64,000 nucleotides of DNA from Sipunculus nudus (lineage: Eukaryota > Annelida > Sipuncula > Golfingiida > Sipunculidae). The notes under the pieces are model-generated. The model made no database searches. It was not told the DNA's origin and was given only the letters and a program-made list of their open reading frames with translations. Location: the NCBI GenBank assembly GCA_026874595.1, contig CM049318.1, positions 42,762,456-42,826,455 of the forward strand. The letters are read 5' to 3'. Below, piece after piece: positions 11,650 through 24,437 of the stretch. Every line of letters begins with the position of its first letter. The stretch's first letter is position 1. A program made the translations under genes and the position numbers.

Positions 11650-11830
11650 TAGAGTTACAAGTGTTACCAGGAGCGGATCCATGATTTAGGAAAAGGGGGG
11701 TCCAACCAAGGAGGACTAATGAAAAACCTAAAAAAAATATCATCAGGTCCGGAAAGGGGGGGGGGGGGTCCAGGCCGCAAAATATTGTCTGAAACCCTTA
11801 AAAACCTTGTAGCGGATGGATCAGCTTCTG
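11650..11830. repeat. hAT-like terminal fragment with G-run
   Basis: 'caggagcggatccatgat' followed by a G-rich stretch and 'ggggggggggggtcc' resembles the CAGxGGCGGATCCA-type termini of some hAT elements. A similar minus-oriented end is seen at about 22195-22250 ('ttgatccgcgcctg' after a C-run). No transposase is present and no partner end or target duplication could be assigned. Confidence 0.3.
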
Positions 11831-12690
11831 GTTACATATTAGAATGGAAGTCTGCCACGTAAATTTGATTGTAGGTGGCGCCACCTGTTATTTGAACGAG
11901 AAACTTATATACACATGCACAATTTCAGGTGGAAAAGTCAAACCACCGCAGAGATATGAGTGATTTCATCCCACAGCAGACAAACATATGGACGCTGTGC
12001 AAAAATGGATGCAGGTGGCGCCACCATTTTTGTGTATGTTATAAATCTATCCTAGGGCTACATTTGTGTTAAATAAATTTCATGATTGGTCGAATGAGTC
12101 CGGGGATATAAGCATGGATGTCAACAGCGTGAACATGAATGTAGGTGGCGCCACCTGTCATAAAATCAAGAAAGCTATGCGGGATGTATACGTATCCCGA
12201 ATTTCAGGTAATTTGGTCAAACCTCTGCAGAGATATGAGTGATTTTAACCCAAGGCAGACAAACAGATGGACGCTGTGCAAAAATGGCTGCAGGTGGCGC
12301 CACCATTTTTGTGTACGTTATAAAGCTATCCAAGGGCTACATTTGTGTAATTTTTTTTTCTGATTGGTCAAACGGTTCCCGAGATATGAGCTTGGATGTC
12401 TGAAGCGTGAACGTGAATGTAGGTGGCGCCACCTGTCATAAAATCAAGAAAGCTATCTAGGATGTATACGCATGCCGAATTTCAGGTGAATTAGTCAAAC
12501 CACTGTAGAAATATGAGTGATTTTAACCCAAGGCAGACAAACAGATGGACACTGTGCAAACATGGTTGCAGGTGGCGCCACCATTTTTTGTGTATGTTAT
12601 AAAGCTTTTCAAGGGCTACATTTGTACATTTTTTTTTTCCTGATCGGTCAAACGGTTCCGGAGATATGTGGGTTTATGTGTGGAAACAGA
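11830..12690. repeat. Tandem repeat of about 278 bp (about 3 copies) with recurring GGTGGCGCCACC
   Basis: Palindromes lie at 11874, 12144 and 12422 (spacing 270 and 278) and, in a second context, at 12014, 12293 and 12571 (279 and 278). Each unit therefore has two copies of the 12-base palindrome, one followed by 'tgt' and one by 'attttt'. Between them are conserved blocks with 'agatatgagtga' and 'caggcagacaaacagatgg'-like sequence. Short open frames over it are repeat artefacts. Confidence 0.88.
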
Positions 12691-12842
12691 CGCACAAACG
12701 AACGCTGGGCAAAAAAGAAAGGTCAGAGGTCAAGGCCAGTTGGTTAGGCACCAGTTCACATGTGACCCGATAATTGGTGCAAGTTTCGGAAAAATCCGTC
12801 CAGTAGTCTCAGAGGAGTTCTCCGGAAACGAACGCGGCGGCG

Positions 12843-12882
12843 CCCCCCCCCCCCCCCCAAAAAAAAAAAAAAAAAAAAAAAA
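12843..12882. repeat. Homopolymer C then A tract
   Basis: About 16 C followed by about 24 A. It may be the oligo-A end of a retroposed piece, but no head could be identified. The length is uncertain in any assembly. Confidence 0.85.
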
Positions 12883-14544
12883 CGCACACACTTGCCGATG
12901 CGCTCGTCAGATCTCGTACTGTTCGTGATTTCCTCATGGGTCAATGCTTTTGAATATCGTGACTCCCAAATGATCCCAAAAGTTAAAGAAGTCAAATAAG
13001 TATGAATAAAAACTCATAATACGCCTTTTGAATTGTACTATAGTAGGGCACTAGACATGTCCATGTTTTGTACTCTTTTTTCGTGAATTAAACTGGCTCA
13101 TGTGTAAAGGCTGAAATGTATAATGAGAGTACTGAGTGTGTAGAGTACTGAAGCTACATTCTTGCTTTTGACTTGTGGCAGGGTGTTGTGATGAATATGT
13201 GAGTTCTTTGATATCTAATTATTGTTGAACAAGTGTCACCAGGGACTCTTCCATTAACTTTTCACCGACCGACTTCAGCCGCCAAGTCTGTCTGTCACAA
13301 AATCATTATTTATGGTTAATCAAACGGACGAACCCCAAGTGCTTGCTCACAATTATATCTAATTTAATGGCTATTCATGAGAAGTACCTGTTGACTGGAG
13401 ATTTAAGTGGTGGAGAGTAATTATTTGTCTGTAACTGAAGATGAACAAAGATGCTGTCTACTCTGATTGAAGAAGCGATGCGCAGCGGGGTGACTTTGTG
13501 ACCCCAGCAGACACAGGAAAACATGACGCAGGAAAACAACCGATGCCAAGTGACAAACTGTAAGGCTGTTATAGGAACACAATTTCCTTTTGCCATGTGT
13601 GGACTGGAGAGTTGACAATAATATATATTTTTGTCATGCTGTTATTGCATTTCTGACAATTTTTTTCAATTTTGGCTTCAATCTTTCTTTACTGATCAGG
13701 ATCACTTGTTGGCACTTCCGATCAGATTTAAATAAAAAATATAATACACCATGTCGTAAATTAATTTCAGCTGAGGTTTTGTCTTTCCTATTTGATTTAT
13801 CCCTATCAAAAATGAATACCCCACTGTCAAATCGAAATATACGGCTCCATATTATGTGCTGTAGCCTCAGTCATAGCAAGCTTCCACACTCCAACCTGGA
13901 GGGGAATTAGGTCCTCTTGCCAAGATTGTCAGCCTATTTTATATATTTTTATATTATATTGATAAGATACTGTGTCAATGGTTGATTAAGCAAGTTAATG
14001 AACTGGATTTCCTGTACTAAATCAAGCATACTAGACCATTTTCACATAGTGCATACCAAGAAGGTTACAGGTTTTTTGTTCATACCATGGTCTGTCAAAT
14101 TTGACCTTGTTGGTTCACAGTGACCTATATCTGCAGTTTCACCAAAAATACTTTAAATATCTTTGCTGCAATATAAAATAAAATATACGGTCAAGTAGGT
14201 AGTACTTCATCTTTATTAAAGAATGTGGATTTCACTATTTCTTCTTAATAACTTTCTCAGTACTTGTTCGGGTAACATTCATAGCATTGAAAATGCCACC
14301 TAAATGAATCTACTTTATAAAAGAAGCAATGAAGATATTTAAAACTACCTGCATATTGAAATAATTGCAAGAGATGACTGTAATATATAATTTCTGAACT
14401 TTGCTGAATTTCTTAATGTTTACTTCCAGACAAATATACCTCACGATAAATATCACGATAAATCGCAAGGATAAGATAATATTCGATATATTTTATGAAC
14501 TCTAAATATCGGTTAAAGCATCTAGTTATGGACGAGAATATGAT
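12883..14544. other. Non-coding, nothing recognised
   Basis: AT-rich DNA with only short frames; none shows conserved motifs, splice-flanked exons or repeats that I can place. Confidence 0.5.
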
Positions 14545-14740
14545 ATACACATAGACCTCTCCTAGTGGGCACATCTGTGTTATGGGCACCTCGATATAGC
14601 TGGCAGTTTTTGACAGTCCTAATTTCCTAATTCTGATTATTAATGTAACGGCCATAATCTCAGAATAGTGGATACCTCTATAAAGCGGGCGGTTTGGCCT
14701 AGTCCCAAGAGTGCCCACATTATAGAGGTTTCACTTTATA
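14545..14740. mobile_element. MITE-like element with 'acctctataatgtggg'-type ends
   Basis: The left part reads 'atagacctctcctagtgggc' and the right part 'tgcccacattatagaggt', an imperfect inverted pair. Internally 'ctataaagcgggc' and 'ctcgatatagctggc' repeat the motif in diverged form. Size (about 190 bp) and ends resemble mariner/pogo-derived MITEs. Target duplication not resolved. Confidence 0.5.
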
Positions 14741-14963
14741 TGATTTTAATGTTACAAAAATTCACCATAAGAACTACAACGAATAAAGAGATATATTTAT
14801 ACATCTAGAAATGGATTACAGATAATAGATAATTATTATTATACGTCTATTATGAAAGTCCATTGACTTTTTAAATCCATCCGTCTCAAAATCTGTTATC
14901 TTTTTTTTATTATTATTTTTGTAATTTACTAGAAACATTGAATTGGTAGCACTTAATCATTAA

Positions 14964-15147
14964 ATGACTTGCTAATGCAGTACAGATGTACACACATATA
15001 GACAAACTCATGACTTGCTAATGATGGACATATGTACACACATATAGACCAACTGATGACTTGCTAATGACGTACAGATGTACACACATATAGACCAATC
15101 AATGACTTGCTAATGACGTACAGCTGTAAATACATATAGACCAACTC
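14964..15147. repeat. 46-bp tandem repeat (4 copies)
   Basis: Units starting 'atgacttgctaatg' at 14964, 15010, 15056 and 15102, exact 46-base period, each with 'acacatatagacc'. It lies 130 bases before a solo LTR. Confidence 0.95.
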
Positions 15148-15279
15148 TGTTACAATAACCTTACATTGGACTTTAGCCCAGAAATAGGCATAATTGGCCT
15201 AAATAACATTCCTGCAAAACTGAACATCCTAATGGTTACCATAATGACACACTGATAGCCCTAAGTCATTAACATGAAT

Positions 15280-16075
15280 TGTTACAGGTGCGTTTTTTAT
15301 TGTGTGACACGGGCGTAACTCCTGTTTTGGCGCTCGTGTCTGGCCGCGTATTACATTCTGTGTTTAATCCGTACTGGTTGAACTCTTGTTTTCGTGCTGG
15401 CTTGGGGCGAGATCACGTGTACACCATGGTGTGAAGAGGCACGGCGATGTTTTCTATAGAATTCCTGAAACGCGTGTTTACTGTTGAGTAGGGTTCTTAT
15501 AGACTGTTCGAGAAGTGGAAAATTCTCGGCTTGGGGTGTGAAGGTATATAAAGGGGCTGTTTTTTTGGAACCAGAGGGCAGAGAGCAGAGAAGATTCGAG
15601 CGGACGCAGAAGCGTGTGTCAGATTCTAGGACCTTATCCGACGAATGCGGCAATTATACATTTCAAAGACTTTCTCTTGGATTTTACGCATTTGGACTTC
15701 AGTTTACTTTCTGGGTTGTTGCAAGAACTTTCCACTGGACTGTCATTCTCCGAGAGTTTACATTTAAAGGACTTATCGTGGTGACGGTATTGGTATCCAG
15801 GTACTGTACCATTATCTTTCTGTGTGATTGTATTGACTTGTTGCTGTACCGCTGTTTTACTGTATAATTATATTGATTTAGTGTATTGTATTGTTAGGGT
15901 TGTTTTAAGAAAAAATATTGTTATTTGTTTACAAAAAAAAACACTGACTTCTTTATTCATTCCCCTAGACATTTCACGCTGCCTAGTGTTACAGAATCTG
16001 ATTAGTTTTTTATCTCCATTACAAAATTTGTGTTCATCACGCATACGTGATCTGTTTATATTAGGTTCGGTAACA
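15280..16075 (+). mobile_element. Solo LTR (796 bp) of the Gmr1-like family
   Basis: TGTTACAG start and GTAACA end, homologous to 1183-1997. It is flanked by a perfect 4-base duplication GAAT (15276-15279 and 16076-16079), so it is a complete solo LTR formed by recombination between two LTRs, not half of a longer element. TATATAAA box at 15545. Short open frames within it are not genes. Confidence 0.93.
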
Positions 16076-17124
16076 GAATATAGTCACATTTTTTGCAAGA
16101 TACCCTTGATGGTTTAAAATGAAGGTGACAGTAATCCGTGAGAGTGACGTATTTCTTTATTGGACTTTTAATATAACTTAAATTTCCTTATATGATAAAC
16201 GGATCATCGATGTTATCGGCCAATTTATAGGATTTACATTGTCGTGTAGTGTAACCCGGCGTGAAAAATCGGTTTTGCCAAGAGTCTAGCACTTTATAAA
16301 AAGATCGGCCGATTTTATCGATAATTGATCATCTCAATTCTACGGCATATCTTAATCAAAATTAAAACCTAAATACATAAAGTATCTGCTGCTATTGATG
16401 TTTTTTGTAAGTAACAGTCAAATGAGAAAGGCTGATTAAATTTAAGCTGATTTACACAGGATAGAAGAATATATATCATTTTCTTTAATTCCTAGAAACA
16501 GGAAATCCTAAAAATCACACAAACGTACAAGTAGAATATCATTTTTAAATTTGAGTTTGATGATCACGTATTGCCCAAACCATGTGTGTTATTGAAAGTC
16601 TCGTGCCTGGTGAAATGGAACGCGGGTATCTGATATCTTAATGCTGGATGACAGACGGTTCATTCTCTTCGCATACATGTGAATAGATGCCACTTGTTCC
16701 CCTTTCTCTTCTCTCATGGCATAGCCCGCAAATCAAGATTCTGCCATAGCATATTTCTGCCGACAAGTCATGCACCAGGCGAACAAGTTTACCCTTTTGG
16801 TTTTTCTTCTGCAGCAAGCTCAGTAGCAGATCGCCATCTTGAACAATAATCGAGAAGTTGGAACGTGCGCGTCGCTAAATGTGACACCGAAAATCGGCCA
16901 ACTAAATCGAAGTCGATTTTGAGAAAATCTGCGGTAAAAATAGCCCGACATTGTTGCGTAATAAAATCGGGTAGTGAGCACCCGGCTCAATAAAGAAAGT
17001 CCAGAATGACTGCAAGTGCTTTATCTTCCATTTAACTGCTTTTGGTGTAGATGTGCAACCTGCAACTGACTGAGAGAGAATGAGGCTGAGTCTGGAAATG
17101 TTCATATTTATACGACACCCATAT
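16076..17124. other. Non-coding; diverged 'atcggcc' repeats
   Basis: Contains 'gatcggccgattttatcgat' near 16305 and related 'aaaatcggccaact' near 16893, suggesting an old dispersed repeat. No convincing gene. Confidence 0.4.
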
Positions 17125-17520
17125 GGCATCCCCGATACATCTGTGATTGTTCGGCTATGTTCTGCTTTGCATCTGCAACAGTTCTGGGGTGCTCAGCTGT
17201 TGCTGATAAACCATCTGCGAGCATTCGGCAAACATCACCGATTCACAGGCATGCTTGCAAGCATTTGCCGAACAATCACTGAGCTTCGCCGAATATCGCC
17301 GAATATTCACGGACTTGTTCAGGGGTTTAGTTGGAGAACCTCGGCGACCATAGCCGAAGTATCAGCAACTATTCGCAGGATATTAGCCTAAACTTCGCAA
17401 AATAATCACAAGTCAGATTTATGATACTCCGTTTTTTTTACATTTTCACGTAAGCAGTCTCAACCCATCGCCAAACTTTTAATTCGCCGAGCATCGCTAG
17501 AGGCCAAATCCCCAGTGGGA
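17125..17520. repeat. Cluster of 'gccgaa/ttcggc' motifs, probable non-autonomous element
   Basis: The motifs ttcggc, gccgaa and 'ttcgccgaatatcgccgaat' recur about ten times within 350 bases, some as local palindromes, bounded by 'ccccgatacatc' and 'aaatccccagtggg'. A 103-codon plus frame (17080-17391) covers it but is repetitive and unrecognised. Confidence 0.35.
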
Positions 17521-18039
17521 CTGAGACATAACAAGTTACTTCATTGATTTCGTTTCAGTGTCATGTAAACTATTTTGTATAAAGGATATGTTCAAAATAC
17601 TAGTATAGGAGGTTCTTTCGCAGGTGCTCACGGTAACTTTATGACCAAGCAAACTTGCATGATGTCAGGCAGATTAGTGAACTGTAATTATAAATAGACG
17701 AAATGTGATTGGGACTCATTAACCGTCATATGCAGTTCACTGTATCGATGATAAACATGTTATCATACTGAGGATACTCTTGTGAGGGTGCACACGGGTA
17801 TTCATGGAGTATTTAGGCCTAGTTGTTTATACAGGAATAACTCCTTAAGTATCCATGGGTGGACTGGTTTATAATCTGTTTTATGATTAGTTTACATTCA
17901 AAATGCCTGAACTTTTAAACGGTACAGCTGTACCAATGGCAAAGCTTTCATTCTCGAAGATGTTATTAGGTGTATGCCCGCAAGGACTGTTAAAGACTCA
18001 CGGTGTCACCGTGCACAGTGCAGCTGTATAAGCTATGAA

Positions 18040-19326
18040 CATTTTACTACCAATTTAGTAGGGTCATTATCTTGGAATCGTTGACCATCTTGTTAGTACC
18101 TTATTTCTCGATAGATATAAGAGCTATGCAAAGCCAATTTAGATGAAAATTTACTTCGGTAATTTCCTACTAACTTTGACATGCCAAATTTACTGAAGTG
18201 GTCAAATTTCGGGATTAAATACATAATGGCACCAGATATAGTCATTTCTGACTAATTCTGGCATGACAAGTTCACTGGTGTAGTTATGTTAGAGTTTCGG
18301 GACCTCTTAATTCAAAATGGCCGCCAACGCCACCTTGATTAAATTTTATATGTAGTATGTTTTACATTATATGAAAGAGAAGGATGGATCAGAATCATTG
18401 TCTGCATTAAAGGTCCAAACTGAGTTTCGAGATTACCATGACCTCCATTTATCCAAAATGACCGCTGATGCCATCGTGAACAATAATTTTATATCTGCCA
18501 GCCGATGACGTAGAATACAAGAGAGGTAATCCTGACATGGCAAATCAACTCAAATTTTTAGTCTGGATGTCATCCTGACCATATGTATGCCAAATGGTTG
18601 CTGTCGCCAGCCATCTCGATAAAACATAAAATGTAGTATCTATGGCACCGTTTGAGTCAGAAGAATGAATGAGGCTTCCTTTTTTATATTCATTTCAGTT
18701 CCAATGTTCTTTCCAGAGTTTTAGGGTCAATCAGATCCTATTTGGCCGTAGAAGCCATCTTAAAGAATAATAATTTGCTATCTCAGGCACAATGTCGGTG
18801 ATGTGATGTGGTGTTTTGGTGTTTAGCATAGCAAATTATTATAATGGTTGTTTTTGAGCATCTGAGTAATCCATACCTCCCTTTAAAGGTCAATGAAGAA
18901 TGTACGTAAGCAAATAAAACATAATTTTCATAAAACAAAAGATATGGCTCGCATGTCCAAGACACTTCTTAGAAAAATTAATATTACTTCTTATATTGGT
19001 TAAGTATACCAATACCCACCAAGTTAATATTAAAGATGGCATAAAATTGGACATGGTCTTAGTGCAAAGCAAGATTAAATAAATATAAGTGCGCTCTTTA
19101 CGATAATTCATGCGATACAAAAATAAAAAGATTTTGGTCAGCAGCCAACCTGATAAGTAGGATGTTGTTTTCCATTGTTTCCACCTGCCGCCATGGTCAA
19201 AGGGCACCCAACCGTGCTAAAAAGAAATTATAAAAACCAATATCGCAACTAGTTGAATTTCAGTCACCTGACGAGCCGACGAGGCGAAACCGACGGTCGT
19301 GATCCAGATTCATCACATACCTTAAC

Positions 19327-19366
<40 letters not shown>

Positions 19367-20160
19367 GGGCGTTTAAAATGCCATGGCATTCCATGTATTT
19401 ATTATTGGGAGATTAATAACTTTAAGTTAGATTTTGAAGAATGGGGTAAGTCCATTCTGTTAATATATCCCTTGTAGAGGGTATTTATTTTACATTAAAT
19501 GTATTTAATTAAACAACACAAACAACGCATAATACTTCTTCCTTGTGTACTGTAAAAGTGTCTGTCTTTCATGTCAGAATTAATAAGAAACGTCACCTAA
19601 TTTGTCTTTCTAGTATATGTGGTGCCAGAGATTTTACATTTTGAATGTTAAGGATAGAATGATCTCGAGATTCTCCAAAACGTCCAGACTCTACAAATGA
19701 CTTGACATTCCAGAATTAGTTAGAAAAGACACCTAATGTTTCATTCTAGCATATCTAGTGCTAGCAATAATACATTTTCTGTTTTTTTTTAAGATAGCGT
19801 CGACCGCCATTTTAAAGTTAAAGGTTTGGATGACCCCGAAGTCTACAATAACCACTTTAGTGAATCTGACCGAGAAGAATTAGTAGATAGTGACAGAGCA
19901 TTTGTTTTTCTTGCTCGTCTGCTGATTGAGTTACCATTTTTTCCTGTTTTTAAGATGGCGGCGTTAGCCGTCACTTTCCTGAGGTGCACAGACGCCAGTT
20001 TCCAGCCAAAAACTGGCTCTGGATGTCAAATCCATCGAGAAAAAAGGTACGAACAATATGGCCACGGATTCCCTGATTATGACTCTCCAAACTGAATTGT
20101 GTGTTTAGAAGTTTGAGTTGTTGTACAGCGTCCAGTGATCTTGCCATTTTACAGGGTCAC
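18040..20160. repeat. Imperfect inverted repeat family (foldback-like)
   Basis: The left part (about 18040-18780) has several diverged units with 'aaaatggccgccaacgcc'-type and 'ctaattctggcatgacaagt' motifs. The right part (about 19560-20150) has the same motifs in reverse ('gaccgccattttaaa', 'aagatggcggcg', and 'gacattccagaattag'). The spacer (18780-19560) is unrelated AT-rich DNA with an (AT)n run. It looks like a foldback element or two opposed copies of one family. Confidence 0.45.
19331..19362. repeat. (AT)n microsatellite
   Basis: About 16 uninterrupted TA units. Confidence 0.95.
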
Positions 20161-21125
20161 ATAGAGTAGGTGCGTGTGAGGGGACCCAGCGTATTACTTT
20201 GCAGAGAGGTCATAATGATGTTAAGACGTCCCTGGAGATTACTTCTATCTGTCTAAGTTGCAGTTTTTTTCATATGAAATCTGTTATTTCTCCATCTAGA
20301 TGCACACGGAATTTGTCGATTTGTTTTATGCTTCGAATAGTGAAAGTCTAAGTTGATTTAAAGTCTAAGTGTCACTGAGCAGCCTGTCTGCTGAGGGCCA
20401 TGACACTTGGGTCATTTGTTAAAAGAACCTGTTTTTATTCTGTTGCATTTCCTCTGATTTTGTAACTGTCATTAGATTGATCAAATTTACAAGTTTAAAT
20501 ATATGATATATAGTGTCCTGTGTCGAGATCTAATTAGATATTGATTGATTTGTATTACTCTGATACGGCTTCGGGAAAGAAGGTAGGCGTCAGCTTCAAA
20601 AGACTTGCACAATGTGCCAAAACAAAACGGCAGCCAGTGACAAGTTCGTGGGACCTCAGTCACACAAGTATAATTCATTGTGAGATACGTGAAACTTTGA
20701 GCCGCGGTCATTTTGATTACGCATGGCACGTGGACCCAAGGTGCAGGTCTGAAGGCTTTGTTGTGTGACAGCATGTGGAGAACTGGGCCAGATCAAAGTG
20801 AAATGGGATAGATATGAATGGCATGAGTAGTACCGTCTGAGTACTGGGAGGCCACGTGGTCGGACGCGGGGTAGCTGTCCCGTAAGGGACAACGTCAAAT
20901 TTATTTACTTCATGCAAGTGTGACGGTCCTCCTGTTTGTGGGACGGCGGGCGGGCTTTGGAATGTTTCATTGAAAAGCGACACTGCGCTTACAAACAGGA
21001 TTAAGTGTATATATACTGAGTGTATACTGATAGAAATAACAAGGGAAAGTTGATCTGTGGAACAGATGTAGTGGTCCCCCGCCTATATGCGGGAATATTT
21101 AGAAACAACATTGTGAATACATGTA
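20161..21125. other. Non-coding, nothing recognised
   Basis: The block 20380-20420 resembles the end of the dispersed repeat seen near 10190 ('gggtcatttgtt'). The moderately GC-richer stretch 20560-21000 has several short overlapping frames on both strands, none with a known motif. Confidence 0.4.
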
Positions 21126-21129
21126 TGAA

Positions 21130-21690
21130 ATTTGAGATGGGTCAATTTCACACTGCCAGATTACCTCTGCAACATTGAAAACTGCATGAAGGTCATGTAG
21201 GCCCTTCATCAAGTTCATCAATGCTGAAGGTTTGGTGACTATAACTCTATTGATCAAAGTCTATTTGAGTTTTTGTGTTAACTTAATTTTTAGCATTACC
21301 GCTACTGTGACCTTGGAAAATGCGTCAAGGTCATCTATGTTCGAACTTGACCGTGCCCTTTATAAGCTTATAAAGGCTGCAAGTTTGGTGATTGTACCTC
21401 CAATTATTTTCAAGTTATTGCGTTAACATCATTTTAGCATAATCAGCGTTGTGACCTTGAAAAATGTGTCAAGTTCATCCATGTTCAAACTTGACAAAGC
21501 CCTTGAGGTGCATCATTGCTGCAAGTTTGGTGACTATATCTAAAATTCATCTTGAGTTATCGCGTTAACAAATGAGTAACGGACCCACGGACGGATGCAC
21601 GACGGACGGATGGACGGACGGACGGAGAGGAGGCACGACAGACGGGAGACGCTCACCATTTCTTTGTTCCCCACCGACGGCGCCTTCGGC
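21130..21690. repeat. About 145-bp diverged tandem repeat with GACGGACGG tail
   Basis: 'gtgaccttggaaaatg' at 21307 and 'gtgaccttgaaaaatg' at 21451 mark a period of about 144; a third, more diverged unit starts near 21160. The array ends in 'cggacggatggacggacgg' (about 21600), an end typical of dispersed mollusc repeats. Confidence 0.7.
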
Positions 21691-22074
21691 GACGGCGAGG
21701 GACAAAATAGAAAGAAAGGTCCGATGCATGAGGGAGAGATTATCTTGTATGGACATGGCCGTTAAGGATAAGCCGTCGAGCATGTCAGCTCGCTGAATGC
21801 ACTTTGAAAAGAACTCCATGGATGATACGCTGATATATAGTAGGGGTCTGAGCGCCTCGGGGTTTTCTCGCTGGTTGACGATGAGAGGTTAACCTAGCTA
21901 CTGTGTGCAAGCCACCAACTTGAGCCAACCAGGCCATTCGTTTCTGTCGGTTTCGCTCTGGGGATCCTGCAAACTCTCCATCATTCTCCCTCTACAGAAC
22001 AGCTTTTTTAGTCCCTCCCAGAGCCCTCAAGGCGTGGGCAGGAACCACATGTATTTTAAACCACATTCAAAAGC

Positions 22075-22250
22075 TACAACTCGATGTTTCTGGTCTGGGT
22101 CGACCCCCCCCCCCCCCCCAGCTCTCAACCACCGACCTTTTTTTTAGACAAATTTTATGCATGACAGGTAAATTGCTCGGAATAAGTACCCAGTTACATT
22201 CCTTGAACCCCCCCCCCCCCCTTGCAAAAAAAAACCTTGATCCGCGCCTG
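22075..22250 (-). repeat. C-runs and possible hAT-like end
   Basis: Two C-runs (about 22105-22118 and 22208-22221), the second followed by A8 and 'ttgatccgcgcctg'. Read on the minus strand this resembles the terminus seen at 11650. Assignment is tentative. Confidence 0.3.
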
Positions 22251-22958
22251 CATTTAAGTATCCCTTAGATACATTGTCACAGATTCAGTTTCTGACCCAT
22301 AAATAAAATCTGAAGAAACATATATGGATCTTTTATTGAATATTTTATATTTTAAAACATAATATGTGATGGTAATAAACAAAATATAATATTACCAAAT
22401 ATATTCTTGATATGGTGACGCCTTTTAACGTTATTTCATAGCATTTGACAATATTTTTCCTTTGTTTGCAAATATAACTTACTTTATATTTGATAGATAA
22501 GATATTTAAAGACAGTCCATTTAGGTGCAAAAATAATTAAACCTCATGTTAATTCTTTTCAGCCATCTCGCACATTGGGTTTTCTCTGCCAGTTTCAAAT
22601 ACTAGGACGTATTCAAGGCGCATGCATTCGCCAACACTCCTGATAGTCAACTCAGCTCCTGAATCCAATTCTAAATCATGTCCACATCGTGTGCCCTGCA
22701 CCTTTCTTCACTCAGAATCTATGGGACTGGTGGGTTGTATCGACCAGTGCAAAATGACAGACTCGATTATCTACAGTTCTGACGGAAATCGATACTATCA
22801 TATTGGTCAAATCTTCATAATGTACCTCAACAAAAGGACATTTAGTTAATTCCAAATCTTTATTGCATTGTAACATTGCCATATACAAATACAGGGGCCT
22901 ATGAATGTTTTGTAGATAAGATACAACTGAACTTTAAATACTTATGTTGGTTTCATAA

Positions 22959-23475
22959 AGGGGCCTTTACACACAGAATAGCGACCTTTCTGCCTTCCGT
23001 GTGCGACCACAACATTTACCAGGTCGTCGTAGGAGGCTCAAAGAAGGCAGAATGGTTGCCTAGGTCGTTCAAAGGTGGTACACAGGAGTTTCAGACATCG
23101 CCATGGACGCCATGGTCGCCGTGAGTTTTTGAACATGTTCAAAACAATCGCACAAAGGTCGCCGAGGTGGTGGGTTGCTCAAAGGTGGTTCAAAGGAGGC
23201 AGAAGGGAGGCACAAGCATTGCCGTAGTTGTAGAATGAAGGCACAGTGGTCGCGCTGGTGGCACAGGGGAACCAGAGGGGAGGCAGGAAAGAAAATGCCC
23301 TAATGCTGCATTTTGGGAGGTTCAAGGGAGGCACAAGTATCGCTGAAATGGTTATTGAGCAATTACACAGAAATAGGATTTTCTGGGGTTAGGCGACCAT
23401 TGAGCGTTCTGGTCATTTTTTGGTTGCTCAAAGGTGGCACAAAGGTGGCAGCCCTGTGTAAAGGGGCCTTAAGCT
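22959..23475. mobile_element. Non-autonomous element with GGGGCC-TTTACACA ends
   Basis: The left end 'ggggcctttacacaca' and right end 'tgtgtaaaggggcc' form an inverted pair of about 14 bases (two internal mismatches in the G/C block). The interior is unlike its surroundings: G-rich, with repeated 'ggtggcacaaaggtggc' and 'ggttcaaaggaggcag' phrases. No transposase. A target duplication could not be assigned securely. Confidence 0.45.
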
Positions 23476-24025
23476 TTCATGTGACAAAGATGAGACAAGC
23501 TACTGAGTAATACACGCAGGGAAACTGACGCCGACCAGCAAAAACACATTTTACCCTCATGTGTCATACTAATATCGTTATTTAAATATGGGGTTTATCT
23601 AAATAATATAGAGCAGCGGAACTACGTAAATGTTAAAATGACTAGTCCATATTAAGAAGTTGTGAAGAAGTTTAATTTTTGACTTAGCCGGATCATCTCA
23701 TCCAGTGTGCTGCAATAGTTTGCGTTCAGTGACGGAGACACTTTTATCACTGCGTATGAGGCAAATCATCATTTTCCCACCTTAAGTGGTCCGTTTCAGT
23801 TTCGTTATTGTCGCGTCCCTCATTTCTAAAGTAATTTCCTTCTACGAATGTCTTTAGCTGAAGCACTTGCAGTTACTGCTCATCTCCGTTTCTTCACTAC
23901 AGAAAGTCGTCAGTACATTTTGTCTTGAAAGGTGTTAGTCAACATATGAACCGTCATTTGGAATAGACAGTTGTCTTTTTCGTTAAGCTTTCAGTGTATA
24001 CTATATTAGGAAACTGTAAAAGAGA

Positions 24026-24437
24026 CTAATTAATCTTTATTGCAAGAAAACAGCATAACACCTGTACTAGGGAGATTTTCGAGCGTGTTATGAACTGTAC
24101 AGAAGTGGCCGCAAACGTAAACTTTTTGTAAAGTGCTTGGTAAACGGTTCCTTTATGACCTCGGCACCTTACACAGAGACAATCATTGTGATCTTCAGGG
24201 ATACCGGCGATCTGTAATGAAAGAACAGCAGGTTGTTCTGGTGTATTTACGACAGTCTTGCTCGGCAGAGCGGATGTTTGGATGCACCCAAAAGTCCCTT
24301 TGATTCCCGAGGTCCCAGAGCCAATAGCTACCAGAGACCGTAATACTGGCGTGATGAGAGTGTATATCATTCACGTAAAAGCTCACACATCCTGTTTTTA
24401 CTATTCTTCCCACGGTAATGGATATACTGTTTGTCAT
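24026..24437 (-). other. Possible coding relic, unrecognised
   Basis: Two overlapping minus frames (24195-24437 and 24026-24370) are open, with mixed composition and motifs such as GSYWLWDLG and DCLCVRC. They would join only through a frame change. I do not recognise a family and see no clear splice sites; it may be a broken retrocopy or chance. Confidence 0.2.

Noticed and set aside
12756-12995. Frames running through the C/A homopolymer
   Set aside because: Poly-Pro/poly-Lys and poly-Phe/poly-Gly translations of homopolymers, not protein.
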